Source: Catellatospora tritici
GTDB taxonomy: Bacteria > Actinomycetota > Actinomycetes > Mycobacteriales > Micromonosporaceae
Length of the DNA stretch: 64,000 nt
Assembly: GCF_019083965.1 (NCBI RefSeq)
Contig: NZ_JAHRCY010000021.1
Location: forward strand, 88,941-152,940
Direction: 5' to 3'
This document shows, one piece after another, positions 47,499 to 56,990 of this stretch (position 1 is the first letter of the stretch; the number at the start of each line of letters is the position of its first letter). The notes under the pieces are model-generated. The model searched no databases. It saw only the letters and a list, made by a program, of their open reading frames with translations, and was not told the DNA's origin. The position numbers and the translations under genes are program-made.

Positions 47499-48872
47499 GT
47501 GATCACATTGGACGCTCTCGCGGAAGCCGCTCTCGGCGGCGCCGATCCGCAGACCCTGGCGCGGCTGCCCCTGCCGGAGGCGTTCGACGCCGCCTGCATC
47601 CGGGCGCAGGACGCCACCATGTTCGACGGCGCCTCCCACCGCGACGTGCGCAAGTCGCTGTCGGTGAACGCGGTGCCGATGCCCGAACTCGCCCCCGACG
47701 AGGTCCTCGTCGCGGTGATGGCGAGTTCCATCAACTACAACACTGTCTGGTCGGCGATGTTCGAGCCGGTGTCGACGTTCGGTTCGCTGCGCGCCTTCGC
47801 CCGGCAGGGCGGCTACCCGGCCCGCCACGACCTGCCGTACCAGGTGGTCGGCTCGGACGCGGCTGGGGTGATCGTGCGGGTCGGCGCCGGGGTGCGCCGG
47901 TGGCAGGTCGGCGACCACGTGGTGGTCAGCCCCGCCTACGTCGACGACCAGGAGGCCTCGGCGCACGCCGACGCCATGATGGGCGTCCACGGCCGGGCCT
48001 GGGGTTACGAGACGAACTTCGGTGGGCTGGCCCACTACACGGTTGTGCGGGCCACCCAGCTGGTGCCCAAGCCCGCCCATCTGACCTGGGAGGAGGCGGC
48101 CAGCGTCACCCTGTGCGCGGGCACCGCCTACCGGATGCTGGTCAGCGACCGGGGTGCCCGCATCAAGCAGGGCGACGTGGTGCTGATCTGGGGCGCCACG
48201 GGCGGTCTCGGCGCCTTCGCGGTGCAGCTGGTCAAGAACGGCGGCGGCATCCCGATCGGCGTGGTCAGCTCGGCCCGCAAGGCGGAGATCCTGCGCGAGC
48301 AGGGCTGCGATGTGGTGATCGACCGCAATGAGGTCGGTCTCGGCGACGGCGCCGACCTCGACCCGATCGAGACGGGCAAGCGGCTGGGGCGCGTGATCCG
48401 GCGTGAGGTCGGCGAAGACCCGCACGTGGTCTTCGACTACGTCGGCCAGGCCACCTTCGGGACCTCGGTCTTCGTGGTGCGCCGGGGCGGGGTCGTGGTG
48501 ACCTGCGGGTCGAGCACCGGCTACCAGCACCAGTACGACAACCGCTACCTCTGGATGAACCTCAAGCGGATCATCGGCAGCCACATCGCGAACCTGCAGG
48601 AAGCGCACGAGACCAACCGGCTGCTCGGTCTCGGCCAGGTAATCCCGGTGCTGACCAGCCTCTACCGCCTCGACGACGTAGGCGAGGCGGCTCGGCTGGT
48701 GCAGACCAACGGGCACATCGGCAAGGTCGGCGTGCTGTGTGCGGCGCCCCGGCCGGGCCTCGGCGTCACCGACCCGCAGACCCGCGCCCGGATCGGACAG
48801 GACCGCCTCACCAGCTGGCGGCGCTACGGCGTGACCGGCGGCGCGGCCGTTCCCGACAGCAGAGAGGGGTGA
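47499..48872 (+). CDS. Crotonyl-CoA carboxylase/reductase (extender-unit enzyme)
   Basis: A 457-residue MDR-fold enzyme of the CCR family. It carries family landmarks: SSINYNTVW (the Asn of the CO2 pocket), GYETNFGGLAHY (the Phe/Glu region reads NF and YE), the nucleotide loop GATGGLGAF and GSHIANLQEA with the His of the pocket. CCRs reductively carboxylate 2-enoyl-CoAs to alkylmalonyl-CoA extenders. Followed directly by KAS III and a 3-hydroxyacyl-CoA dehydrogenase, the set known for de novo synthesis of unusual extenders. GTG start at 47499; ribosome site weak (GGGA close by). Confidence 0.88.
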   Translation: MITLDALAEAALGGADPQTLARLPLPEAFDAACIRAQDATMFDGASHRDVRKSLSVNAVPMPELAPDEVLVAVMASSINYNTVWSAMFEPVSTFGSLRAFARQGGYPARHDLPYQVVGSDAAGVIVRVGAGVRRWQVGDHVVVSPAYVDDQEASAHADAMMGVHGRAWGYETNFGGLAHYTVVRATQLVPKPAHLTWEEAASVTLCAGTAYRMLVSDRGARIKQGDVVLIWGATGGLGAFAVQLVKNGGGIPIGVVSSARKAEILREQGCDVVIDRNEVGLGDGADLDPIETGKRLGRVIRREVGEDPHVVFDYVGQATFGTSVFVVRRGGVVVTCGSSTGYQHQYDNRYLWMNLKRIIGSHIANLQEAHETNRLLGLGQVIPVLTSLYRLDDVGEAARLVQTNGHIGKVGVLCAAPRPGLGVTDPQTRARIGQDRLTSWRRYGVTGGAAVPDSREG

Positions 48873-48876
48873 GGCG

Positions 48877-49860
48877 ATGCCGACCGGAATCCTTTCCACC
48901 GGCTCGTACCTGCCGAAGTACGAGGTCACCAACGAGGAGATCGCCGAGCGCGCCGGGGTCACCCCGGAGTGGATCGAGCGCAAGACCCAGATCGTGCAAC
49001 GGCGATACGCCGCGCCCGCCGAGGCCACCTCGGACCTGGCCGCGTACGCCGCCCAGGCCGCCCTCGACCAGGCCGGGCTGGGCGCCGAGGACATCGACTA
49101 CCTCATCGTCTCCACCTCGACCCCCGACTCGCCCCAGCCGCCCACCGCGAACCTGGTGCAGGACCTGATCGGCGCCCCGAACGCGGCCTGCTTCGACATC
49201 AACGTCGTGTGCAGCGGGTTCGTCTACGGCGTCGACATCGCCCGCGCCCTGGTGGAGCGTCGGCCCGGCAGTCGGGCGCTGGTGGTGGCGTCCGACGTGT
49301 ACTCGCGCATCCTCGACTTCGGCGACCACCGCACCTCGGTGCTGCTCGGCGACGGCGCCGGGGCGGCCGTGATCGGTGCGGTGAGCGCGCCGTACGGCCT
49401 GCTGGAGACGCACCTGGCCAGCCGTGGCGACGCGCACCGGCTGATCCGGGTGGAGGCGGGCGGCAGCCGCCTGCCCACCTCCCCGGACACGATCGCCGAG
49501 GGCGGCCACTTCTTCCGCATGGACGGTCGCGGCGTACGCGACTTCGTGATGGAGCACGTTCCCCCCGCCGTGGCCGACCTGGCCCAGCGGGCGGAAGTCG
49601 CGCTGGACCGGATCGACCACGTGGTGCCGCACCAGCCCAACGGGGTGCTGCTGACCGAGCTGGTCGCCCGGTGCGGCCTGGCCGGGGCGACCACCCACCG
49701 CACCCTGGAGCGCTACGGCAACATCGGCAGCGCCTCGGTGCCGGTCGCACTCGACCACGCCAACCGCGCCGGGCTGCTGGCACCCGGCGACCTGGTGCTG
49801 CTGGCCGCGTTCGGCGGCGGCATGAGCATCGGCGCCAGTCTGCTGCGCTGGGGGGTCTGA
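48877..49860 (+). CDS. Beta-ketoacyl synthase III (KAS III) for extender precursor
   Basis: A 327-residue FabH-like enzyme with the full Cys-His-Asn triad: Cys112 (NVVCSGF), His252 (VPHQPN) and Asn282 (YGNIGSASVP). It would condense a short acyl-CoA with malonyl-ACP or -CoA to give the 3-ketoacyl precursor of the CCR substrate. ATG at 48877, four bases after the CCR stop, with a G-rich ribosome site overlapping that stop. Between CCR and dehydrogenase, so an extender role is preferred over PKS priming. Confidence 0.88.
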   Translation: MPTGILSTGSYLPKYEVTNEEIAERAGVTPEWIERKTQIVQRRYAAPAEATSDLAAYAAQAALDQAGLGAEDIDYLIVSTSTPDSPQPPTANLVQDLIGAPNAACFDINVVCSGFVYGVDIARALVERRPGSRALVVASDVYSRILDFGDHRTSVLLGDGAGAAVIGAVSAPYGLLETHLASRGDAHRLIRVEAGGSRLPTSPDTIAEGGHFFRMDGRGVRDFVMEHVPPAVADLAQRAEVALDRIDHVVPHQPNGVLLTELVARCGLAGATTHRTLERYGNIGSASVPVALDHANRAGLLAPGDLVLLAAFGGGMSIGASLLRWGV

Positions 49861-49861
49861 C

Positions 49862-50731
49862 ATGACCGGCACCCCCGTGATCGAACGGGTCGGCGTGGTC
49901 GGCTGCGGCGTGATGGGCAGCGGCATCGCCGAGGTCAGCGCCCGGTCCGGCCTGGACACCGTGGTCGTGGTCTCCGCACCCGGCGCGGTCGCCACCGGGC
50001 AGGCCCGGGTGGCCCGCTCGCTGGACCAGGCCGTGGCCAAGGGTCGGCTCGGCGAACCCGAGCGCGACGCCGCGTGGGCCCGGCTGACGTTCACCGCCGA
50101 ACTCGGCGACCTGGCCGACCGCCAGCTCGTCGTGGAGGCGGTCCGGGAGGTCCCGGAGACCAAGTGCGAGGTGTTCGCGCAGCTCGACAAGATCGTGTCC
50201 GATCCGGCCGCGATCCTGGCTTCGACCACCTCGTCGATCCCGGTGACCAGGCTGGCACGGGCCACCACCCGGCCGGGCCGGGTCATCGGCGCCCACTTCT
50301 TCAGCCCGGTGCCGATGCTGCCGCTGGTCGAGGTGATCGCCTCGGTGCTCACCGACGCCGGCACGGTCGAGCGCACCACCGGCTTCGTCACCGCGACCCT
50401 GGGCAAGAAGGTCATCCAGGCGCCCGACCGGGCCGGTTTCGTGGTCAACGTGCTGCTGGTGCCGTACCTGCTGGCGGCGGTCCGGATGGTGGAGTCCGGG
50501 CACGCCACGGCCGAGACGATCGACGCCGGGATGACGCTGGGCTGCGCCCACCCCGTCGGCCCGCTGCGCCTGGCCGACCTGATCGGACTCGACGTCATCC
50601 ACGCCGTCGCCGAGGCGCTGTACGACGAGTACAAGGAGCCGCTCTACGCGCCGCCGCCGCTGCTGCGGCGCATGGTCGAGGGCGGGCTGCTGGGCAAGAA
50701 GTCCGGCCGCGGCTTCCACCGCCACAGCTGA
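49862..50731 (+). CDS. 3-hydroxyacyl-CoA dehydrogenase family protein
   Basis: A 289-residue protein with the NAD loop GVVGCGVMGSGIAE at the start, the catalytic region GAHFFSPVPMLPLVE and the C-terminal DLIGLDVIH of the family (HBDH). It would reduce the KAS III product before dehydration and reductive carboxylation. It begins one base after the KAS III stop. No dedicated dehydratase is seen, so primary metabolism may supply that step. Confidence 0.9.
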   Translation: MTGTPVIERVGVVGCGVMGSGIAEVSARSGLDTVVVVSAPGAVATGQARVARSLDQAVAKGRLGEPERDAAWARLTFTAELGDLADRQLVVEAVREVPETKCEVFAQLDKIVSDPAAILASTTSSIPVTRLARATTRPGRVIGAHFFSPVPMLPLVEVIASVLTDAGTVERTTGFVTATLGKKVIQAPDRAGFVVNVLLVPYLLAAVRMVESGHATAETIDAGMTLGCAHPVGPLRLADLIGLDVIHAVAEALYDEYKEPLYAPPPLLRRMVEGGLLGKKSGRGFHRHS

Positions 50732-50735
50732 CGGA

Positions 50736-50803
50736 TAGGGGTGCGCCGGGTCCGGGTTAGGGGGCCGATCCTCTGGCCCGACCTGCGCACACCTGGTTTG
50801 AAT
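50736..50803 (+). promoter_or_regulatory. Putative promoter of the SRPBCC-FAD-PKS3-5 operon
   Basis: TAGGGG boxes at 50736-50741 and 50758-50763 and a TTGAAT element at 50798-50803, 40 bases after the second box. The same TTGAAT is seen in the thioesterase upstream region. The gap of 149 bases is otherwise empty. Confidence 0.5.
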
Positions 50804-50880
50804 AAGGCGCTCATCGCCCCTGTGCCGTCGGGGCCGGTGATCGCCATCCCCCCGGTCCTGCGACGCGTCTGAGGTACCCC

Positions 50881-51339
50881 ATGGCTCTGAAGTTCAGCGA
50901 GTCGGCCGTCATCACCGGCGACATCTCGTTCATCTGGCAGACGATCACCGATGTCGCCTCCTGGCCGGAGTGGGACGAGCACTTCGTGAAGACGGGCTTC
51001 GAGGGCCCGTTCGTGGTCGGCGCCACCGGCTGGAACAAGCCGCGCGGCACGCCCGGCGACGGTGGGGCGCCGTTCACGGTGACCGCGGTCGAGCACGAGC
51101 GTTCCTTCTCGACCGACACGAAGATGCCGATGGGCAAGATGCTCATCGACAACACGTTCGAGCCGCTGCCCGACGGCCGGATCGCGATCTCGCGCGACGT
51201 CGAGGTGCACGGCGGCTTCGCGCCGATGTTCAAGCTGTTCTTCCTCGACGGCATGCGCAAGGACATGCAGCACAGCTTCCTGCTGCTGGAGGCCGAGGCC
51301 AAGCGCCGGGCCGCCGCGGCGGCGGAGGGCGCCAAGTGA
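50881..51339 (+). CDS. SRPBCC (START-like) protein, polyketide cyclase/dehydrase family
   Basis: A 152-residue SRPBCC fold protein: ITGDISFIWQTITDVASWPEWDEH at residues 11-34 is the usual first helix and entry to the cavity, and a long C-terminal helix (MRKDMQHSFLLLEAEAKRR) closes it. Members bind hydrophobic ligands; some cyclise or dehydrate polyketides. ATG at 50881 without a strong ribosome site. Its stop overlaps the start of the FAD enzyme, so the two proteins are made together and may act on the same intermediate. Confidence 0.8.
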   Translation: MALKFSESAVITGDISFIWQTITDVASWPEWDEHFVKTGFEGPFVVGATGWNKPRGTPGDGGAPFTVTAVEHERSFSTDTKMPMGKMLIDNTFEPLPDGRIAISRDVEVHGGFAPMFKLFFLDGMRKDMQHSFLLLEAEAKRRAAAAAEGAK

Positions 51340-52754
51340 CCACCGCGCTCGTGCTCGGCGGCGGCCTGGCGGGTATGGCCGCGGCCGCCGCCCTGGCCCC
51401 CCATGTGGACACCGTCATCGTCGTGGAGAGCGACCGGCTGCCCGCCGGGCCGGAGCCCCGCCGCGGACTGCCGCAGGCCCACCACAACCACGTGCTGATG
51501 GCGGGCGGCGCCAAGGCGTTGGACGCGCTACTGCCCGGCACCACCGCCCGGCTGTACGAGGCCGGCGCGCACCACCGCAAGATCGGGCGGTTCCTGCTGC
51601 TCGGCCCCGACGTGTGGAGCCGCTGCTCCGACGGCGACGCCTTCGCCATCACCTGCAGCCGCCACCTGGTCGACCACACCGTACGCAGCCAGGCGCTGGC
51701 GGGCGGCAAGGTCGAACTGATCGACGGCACGAAGGTGATCGGGCTGGTCGGCGACCAGAGCCGGGTCACCGGCGCGCGCGTGGAGGCCGAGGACGGCGCG
51801 GTCCGCGTCATCCGCGCCGACCTGGTCGTCGACGCCACCGGCAGCCGGTCCAAGGCGACCCAGTGGCTCACCGACCTGCGCGTCGGCCCGGTCAAGGAGG
51901 ACCTGCTCGACACCGGCCTGGCCTATGTCGGCCGCACCTACGAGCAGCCTGCGGGCTTCGGCGCGGACTTCCCGGGCGTCCTGATCCAGGCGCGGCCCGG
52001 CTCCGGCCCCGAGGCGGCCGGCGGTGCGCTGATGCCGCAGGAGGACGGCCGGTGGATCGTCGCGCTGATGGGTCCCCGGGGCAACCACCCGCCGACCGAC
52101 GAGGCCGAGTTCCTGGCCTTCGCCCGCGCCATGCGGCACTCGGTCATCGGTGACCTGCTCGCCGAGGCGCGCCCGGTCACGCCGATGCGCTCGGCCCGCG
52201 GCCTGGCCAACCGCCGCCGCCACTTCGACCGGGCCCGGATGCCCGAAGGCTTCCTGGCCCTCGGCGACGCGGTCATGATCCTCAGTCCGAACTTCGGCAC
52301 CGGGATGGCCGTCGCCGCGATGGGCGCGCTCGCGCTGCGTACGCAGCTGGAGCGGTCCGGCTTCGGGCCGGGTCTGGCCCGGCGGGTGCAGAAGGCGGTC
52401 GCGGGCATCGGCGCCGGCCCGTGGCAGATGGCGATCACCAACGACCGCTGGTTCCCGGGCGTGGAGACCAACCTGAAGCTCAGCGGCGGCGACGGCCAGC
52501 GCAAGTTCGGCGTCCGCTTCGCGAAGGTCATCGCCGACAACCCGGCGGTCGCCCGGCGGATGCAGGACATCTCCGCGCTGGTCGCCCCGCTGAGCACCAT
52601 GATGTCGCCGTCGATGATGTTCGCCGTCATGCGCGGCCCGCAGCGCCCGCCGCTGACGGCCGCCGAGGCGATCGGCCAGTTCCCGCAGCTGGCGTCCGTG
52701 CGGCCGGGTGCGGCCCCCGGGCGGCTGCCCGAACCCGCCGACGCCGCCCAGTAG
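51336..52754 (+). CDS. FAD-dependent monooxygenase/epoxidase (MonCI-like)
   Basis: A 472-residue flavoprotein. FAD-binding LGGGLAGMAAA near the start, RRGLPQAHHNHVLMAGG, DATGSRSK and LALGDAVMILSPNFGTGM. The Arg-Gly-Pro-Gln-x-x-His pattern after the Rossmann start resembles MonCI-type epoxidases of polyether pathways, known to me from family memory. It may epoxidise one of the double bonds set by modules 1-5. GTG at 51336 overlaps the SRPBCC stop (GTGA); PKS3 follows after 51 bases. Confidence 0.8.
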   Translation: MTTALVLGGGLAGMAAAAALAPHVDTVIVVESDRLPAGPEPRRGLPQAHHNHVLMAGGAKALDALLPGTTARLYEAGAHHRKIGRFLLLGPDVWSRCSDGDAFAITCSRHLVDHTVRSQALAGGKVELIDGTKVIGLVGDQSRVTGARVEAEDGAVRVIRADLVVDATGSRSKATQWLTDLRVGPVKEDLLDTGLAYVGRTYEQPAGFGADFPGVLIQARPGSGPEAAGGALMPQEDGRWIVALMGPRGNHPPTDEAEFLAFARAMRHSVIGDLLAEARPVTPMRSARGLANRRRHFDRARMPEGFLALGDAVMILSPNFGTGMAVAAMGALALRTQLERSGFGPGLARRVQKAVAGIGAGPWQMAITNDRWFPGVETNLKLSGGDGQRKFGVRFAKVIADNPAVARRMQDISALVAPLSTMMSPSMMFAVMRGPQRPPLTAAEAIGQFPQLASVRPGAAPGRLPEPADAAQ

Positions 52755-52805
52755 CACACCGTCGTTCGTGGACAGTCGCGCGCTCGTGCGAGAAGGGAAT
52801 CTTCG

Positions 52806-55800
52806 ATGAGTGACGAGGAGCAGCTTCTCGCCTACCTCAAGCGGGCGACGACCGACCTGCGCGAGACGCGCCAGCGGCTCGCGCAGGTCGAGGCCGAGCG
52901 GGCCGCGGCCGCCGAGCCGGTCGCCGTGGTGGCGATGAGCTGCCGCTACCCGGGCGGGGTCAGCTCGCCCGAGCAGCTGTGGCAGCTCGTCGCCGACGGC
53001 CGTGACGCGGTCACCGACTTCCCGGCCGACCGCGGCTGGGACCTCGACGGCCTGTACGACCCCGAACCCGGCCGCCCCGGCCGCTCCTACACCCGCCACG
53101 GCGGCTTCCTACACGACGCGGGCCTGTTCGACCCCGCGTTCTTCGGCATCAGCCCCGCCGAGGCGCGGCTGATGGACCCGCAGCAGCGGCTGCTGCTGGA
53201 GATCTCGTGGGAGGCGTTCGAGCGCGCGGGCATCGACCCGACCTCGCTGCGCGGCAGCCGCACCGGCGTCTTCGCCGGGGTGATGTACCACGACTACGGC
53301 CTGGGCGCCGACGCCGGCAGCACCAGCGGCGGCAGCCTGGTCACCGGTCGCGTCGCCTACACCCTGGGCCTGGAGGGCCCGGCCGTCACCGTCGACACCG
53401 CCTGCTCGTCGTCGCTGGTGGCGCTGCACTGGGCGGCCCGCTCGCTGCGCGCCGGGGAGTGCGACCTGGCCCTGGCGGGCGGGGTGGCGGTGATGGGCGG
53501 GCCGGACATGTTCGTGTACTTCAGCGGCCAGCGCGGCCTGGCCCCGGACGGGCGCTGCAAGTCGTACGCGGCCGCCACCGACGGCACCGGGGTCGCCGAG
53601 GGAGCCGGGGTGCTGCTGCTGGAGCGGCTGTCCGACGCCCGGCGCCACGGTCATCCCGTGCTCGCGGTGATCGCGGGCAGCGCGGTCAACTCCGACGGCG
53701 GCTCCAGCGGCTTCACCGCCCCCAACGGCCCGGCCCAGCAGCGGGTGATCCGCCAGGCGCTGGCCGACGCGCGGCTCACCACCGCCGACGTCGACGCGGT
53801 GGAGGGCCACGGCACCGGGACCACGCTCGGCGACCCGATCGAGATCCAGGCGCTGCTCGCGACGTACGGGCAGGACCGGGACGAGCCGCTGTGGCTCGGC
53901 TCGGTCAAGTCGAACCTCAGCCACACCCAGGCCGCCGCCGGTGCGGCCGGGATCATCAAGATGGTGCAGGCCATGCGGCACGCGACGCTGCCGCCGACGC
54001 TGCACGTCGACGCGCCGAGCCCGCACGTGGACTGGAGCCACGGCCGGGTCGAGTTGCTGACCCGGGCCCGGCCATGGCCGAACACTGGCCGACCGCGCCG
54101 CTGCGGAGTGTCGTCGTTCGGGCTTTCCGGCACGAACGCGCACGTCATCCTGGCGGAACCGCCGGTCGAGGAGGTCGCCGCGCGGCCCACGCCGCGACCG
54201 GGCACGGTGGTGCCGCTGCCGGTGTCGGCGCGGACCCGTACCGCCCTGCCCGAGCAGGCCGCCGCGCTCGCCACCCACCTGGACACCCATCCGGACCTCG
54301 ACCCCGACGACGTCGGGCAGACGCTGGCCCGGGGCCGGGCGCAGCTGGAGCACCGCGCGGTCGTGCTCGGACACGGCCTGGCCGAGCTGGCGGCCGGGCT
54401 GCGGTCGCTGGCCGCGCCGACCGTCGGCGAGCCCGCCACCACGGCCACGATCGTCGGTCCGGGCGTCGGCCGGGCCGCCGGTGCGACCGCGTTCCTCTTC
54501 CCCGGCCAGGGCACCCAGCGGCTGGGCATGGGCCGCGAGCTGCACGCGGCCTTCCCGGTCTTCGCCGCCGCCTTCGACGAGACCGTGTCCGAACTGGACC
54601 GTCACCTCGACCGGCCGCTACGCGACGTGCTGTGGGGGCAGGACGCGCAACTGCTCGACCAGACCGGGTACGCCCAGGCGGGGCTGTTCGCGGTCGGGGT
54701 CGGGCTGGTACGGCTGCTGGAGTCGTGGGGCGTGCGGGCCGACCGGCTGACCGGCCACTCGATCGGCGAGCTGACCGCCGCGTACGCCGCCGGGATCTGG
54801 TCGCTGCCCGACGCCGCCCGCCTGGTCGCCGCGCGCGGCCGCCTGATGCAGGCCCTGCCGCCCGGCGGTGCGATGGTCGCCGTCGAGGCGGCCGAGGCCG
54901 AGGTCGCCGCGCTGCTCGACGCACAGGTCGAGCTGGCCGCCGTGAACGGCCCCCGCAGTGTGGTGCTGTCCGGCCCGGCCGAGGCGGTCGAGCGGGCGGC
55001 GGCCGCGCTGGCCGCCGAGGGCCGCCGCACCACCAGGCTGCGGGTCTCGCACGCGTTCCACTCCGCGCTGATGGAGCCGATGCTGGCCGAGTTCCGGGCG
55101 GTCGCGGCGAGCCTGGAGTTCCGCGCCCCGACGGTGCCGCTGGTGTCCAACCTGACCGGACGCCTGGCCGACCCCGACGCGCTGCGCACCCCGGACTACT
55201 GGGTTCGGCAGGTGCGCTCGGCGGTGCGGTTCGCCGACTGCGTACGCGCGCTGGAGGCCGACGGGGTCACCCGCCTGCTCGAACTCGGGCCCGGCGACAC
55301 CCTGACGGCGCTGGCCCACGCCACCTTCACCAGCGGCTTGGCCACCGGCGGCGCGGCGACGTTCGTCCCGCTGCTGCGGCGCGGGCTCGCCGAGGAACCC
55401 GCGCTGGTCGGCGGCCTGGCGGCGGCGTGGGTGGCGGGCGCGGCCGTCAGCTGGCCGTCGTTCTTCGCCGGGCGTGGCGCCCACACCGACCTGCCGACCT
55501 ACCGCTTCGAGCGGCGCCGGTTCTGGCAGGAGCACCGCAGCGCCGGAGCCGATCCGGCCGCCGCCGGGGTGAACGGCAACCCGCACCCCATCCTCGCCAC
55601 CGCGATCCGCGTCCCCGACCCCGACCTGCTGGTGTTGACCGGGCGCCTGGCCTCCTCGGCGCACCCGTGGCTGACCGAGCATCGCCTGCTCGGCACGGCG
55701 GTGCTCCCGTCCGCCGCCCTGGTCGACTTCGCGCTGGCCGCCGGGGCCCAGGTCGGCTGCCCGACGCTGGCCGAGCTGACCACCGAGCCGCTGGTGCTGA

Positions 55801-56942
55801 CCGACCGCCCGGCCGTGCTGCGCGTGGTGGTGGACGAGCAGCACCGGGTGCGCGTCCACGTTCGCGACGAGGGCGCCGACGGGCCGTGGACTCGACTGGC
55901 CGAGGGCCTGCTCACCGCGGAGACGACCGCCCCGACACCGGAGCCGGCCAGCTGGCCGCCCGCCGGGGCCGTCCAGATCGATGTGGACGATGCGTACCCG
56001 GAGCTGGCCGAGGCGGGCTACGGGCTCGGCCCGTCGTTTCAGGCGCTGCAGAGCGGCTGGAGCCGCGGCGACGAGCTCTACGCCGAGGTGGCGCTGCCCG
56101 CCGACGTGGCGACGGCGGGCCACCCGGTGCCGCCCGCGCTGCTCGACGCGGTACTGCACCTGCACCGGCTGCGGGAGTCAGCCGCAACGCCGCTGACGGT
56201 CGTCGCCTGGCGCGGCCTGACCCTGCACCGCCCGGTGACCGGCCCGGTCCGGGTGCGGCTGCGGGCCACCGGTGCCGACCGGCTGAGCCTGACCGTCGCG
56301 GACGGCACGGGCGCGCCGCTGCTCACCGTCGCGGAGCTGGTCTCCGCCCCGATCGATCCGGCGCTATTGACTGCCGCCGCGCCCGCCGCTGTCCAGGCGG
56401 ACCGGGGCACCCCGGTGCCGGTCGCGGAAGGTGCGCGCCTGGTACGCCGCCTGACCCGGCTGCCCGCGTCCGAGCGCGAGCAGGTGCTGCTGGAGCTGGT
56501 GCGGCGGCACGTCGCCGGGGTGCTCGGACACGCCGACCTCGACACGGTCGAGCCCGACCGCGCGTTCCAGGAGCTGGGTTTCGACTCCATGGCCGCGGTC
56601 GAGCTGCACCGGCGCCTGGAGGCGGCCACCACGGTACGGCTGCCGCACACGCTCGTGTTCGACCACCCGAACGCGCTGGCCGTGGTCGCCCTGCTCACCG
56701 CCGAACTGACCCCGGCCGAGCCGGACCCGGCCGCCGACGTGCTCGCCGAGATCGACCGCCTGGAGGCGGCGCTGCGCGCGGTGCCGGCGGGCGACGACGA
56801 CCGGAAGCGGATCTCGGCCCGGCTGGACGCGTTGGCGCGGCGCTGGCACGGCGACGAGGCCGAGGAGTCCGAACGCGACCTCGCGACGGTCACCGACGAC
56901 GAACTATTCGACATTCTCGACAGCGAGCTGGGGGCCGCGTGA
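52806..56942 (+). CDS. PKS3: single module KS-AT-DH-ACP without KR
   Basis: A 1378-residue PKS. N-terminal docking coil (LLAYLKRATTDLRETRQRL), KS Cys200, AT Ser652 with HAFH (malonyl), DH His959 in HRLLGTAVLP and LLDAVLH as second motif, then directly ACP Ser1261 (GFDSMAA). No KR lies between DH and ACP: only about 190 residues separate the last DH motif from the ACP and no GxGxxG loop is seen. The module should leave a beta-ketone unless a ketoreductase acts in trans, and its DH has no usual substrate. ATG at 52806 with AAGGGA upstream. C-terminal docking tail LFDILDSELG. Confidence 0.93.
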   Translation: MSDEEQLLAYLKRATTDLRETRQRLAQVEAERAAAAEPVAVVAMSCRYPGGVSSPEQLWQLVADGRDAVTDFPADRGWDLDGLYDPEPGRPGRSYTRHGGFLHDAGLFDPAFFGISPAEARLMDPQQRLLLEISWEAFERAGIDPTSLRGSRTGVFAGVMYHDYGLGADAGSTSGGSLVTGRVAYTLGLEGPAVTVDTACSSSLVALHWAARSLRAGECDLALAGGVAVMGGPDMFVYFSGQRGLAPDGRCKSYAAATDGTGVAEGAGVLLLERLSDARRHGHPVLAVIAGSAVNSDGGSSGFTAPNGPAQQRVIRQALADARLTTADVDAVEGHGTGTTLGDPIEIQALLATYGQDRDEPLWLGSVKSNLSHTQAAAGAAGIIKMVQAMRHATLPPTLHVDAPSPHVDWSHGRVELLTRARPWPNTGRPRRCGVSSFGLSGTNAHVILAEPPVEEVAARPTPRPGTVVPLPVSARTRTALPEQAAALATHLDTHPDLDPDDVGQTLARGRAQLEHRAVVLGHGLAELAAGLRSLAAPTVGEPATTATIVGPGVGRAAGATAFLFPGQGTQRLGMGRELHAAFPVFAAAFDETVSELDRHLDRPLRDVLWGQDAQLLDQTGYAQAGLFAVGVGLVRLLESWGVRADRLTGHSIGELTAAYAAGIWSLPDAARLVAARGRLMQALPPGGAMVAVEAAEAEVAALLDAQVELAAVNGPRSVVLSGPAEAVERAAAALAAEGRRTTRLRVSHAFHSALMEPMLAEFRAVAASLEFRAPTVPLVSNLTGRLADPDALRTPDYWVRQVRSAVRFADCVRALEADGVTRLLELGPGDTLTALAHATFTSGLATGGAATFVPLLRRGLAEEPALVGGLAAAWVAGAAVSWPSFFAGRGAHTDLPTYRFERRRFWQEHRSAGADPAAAGVNGNPHPILATAIRVPDPDLLVLTGRLASSAHPWLTEHRLLGTAVLPSAALVDFALAAGAQVGCPTLAELTTEPLVLTDRPAVLRVVVDEQHRVRVHVRDEGADGPWTRLAEGLLTAETTAPTPEPASWPPAGAVQIDVDDAYPELAEAGYGLGPSFQALQSGWSRGDELYAEVALPADVATAGHPVPPALLDAVLHLHRLRESAATPLTVVAWRGLTLHRPVTGPVRVRLRATGADRLSLTVADGTGAPLLTVAELVSAPIDPALLTAAAPAAVQADRGTPVPVAEGARLVRRLTRLPASEREQVLLELVRRHVAGVLGHADLDTVEPDRAFQELGFDSMAAVELHRRLEAATTVRLPHTLVFDHPNALAVVALLTAELTPAEPDPAADVLAEIDRLEAALRAVPAGDDDRKRISARLDALARRWHGDEAEESERDLATVTDDELFDILDSELGAA

Positions 56943-56990
56943 TGGCGCCGCGCCACACGCACCCGGCCGTCGCAGATGGGCCGGCGTGTG

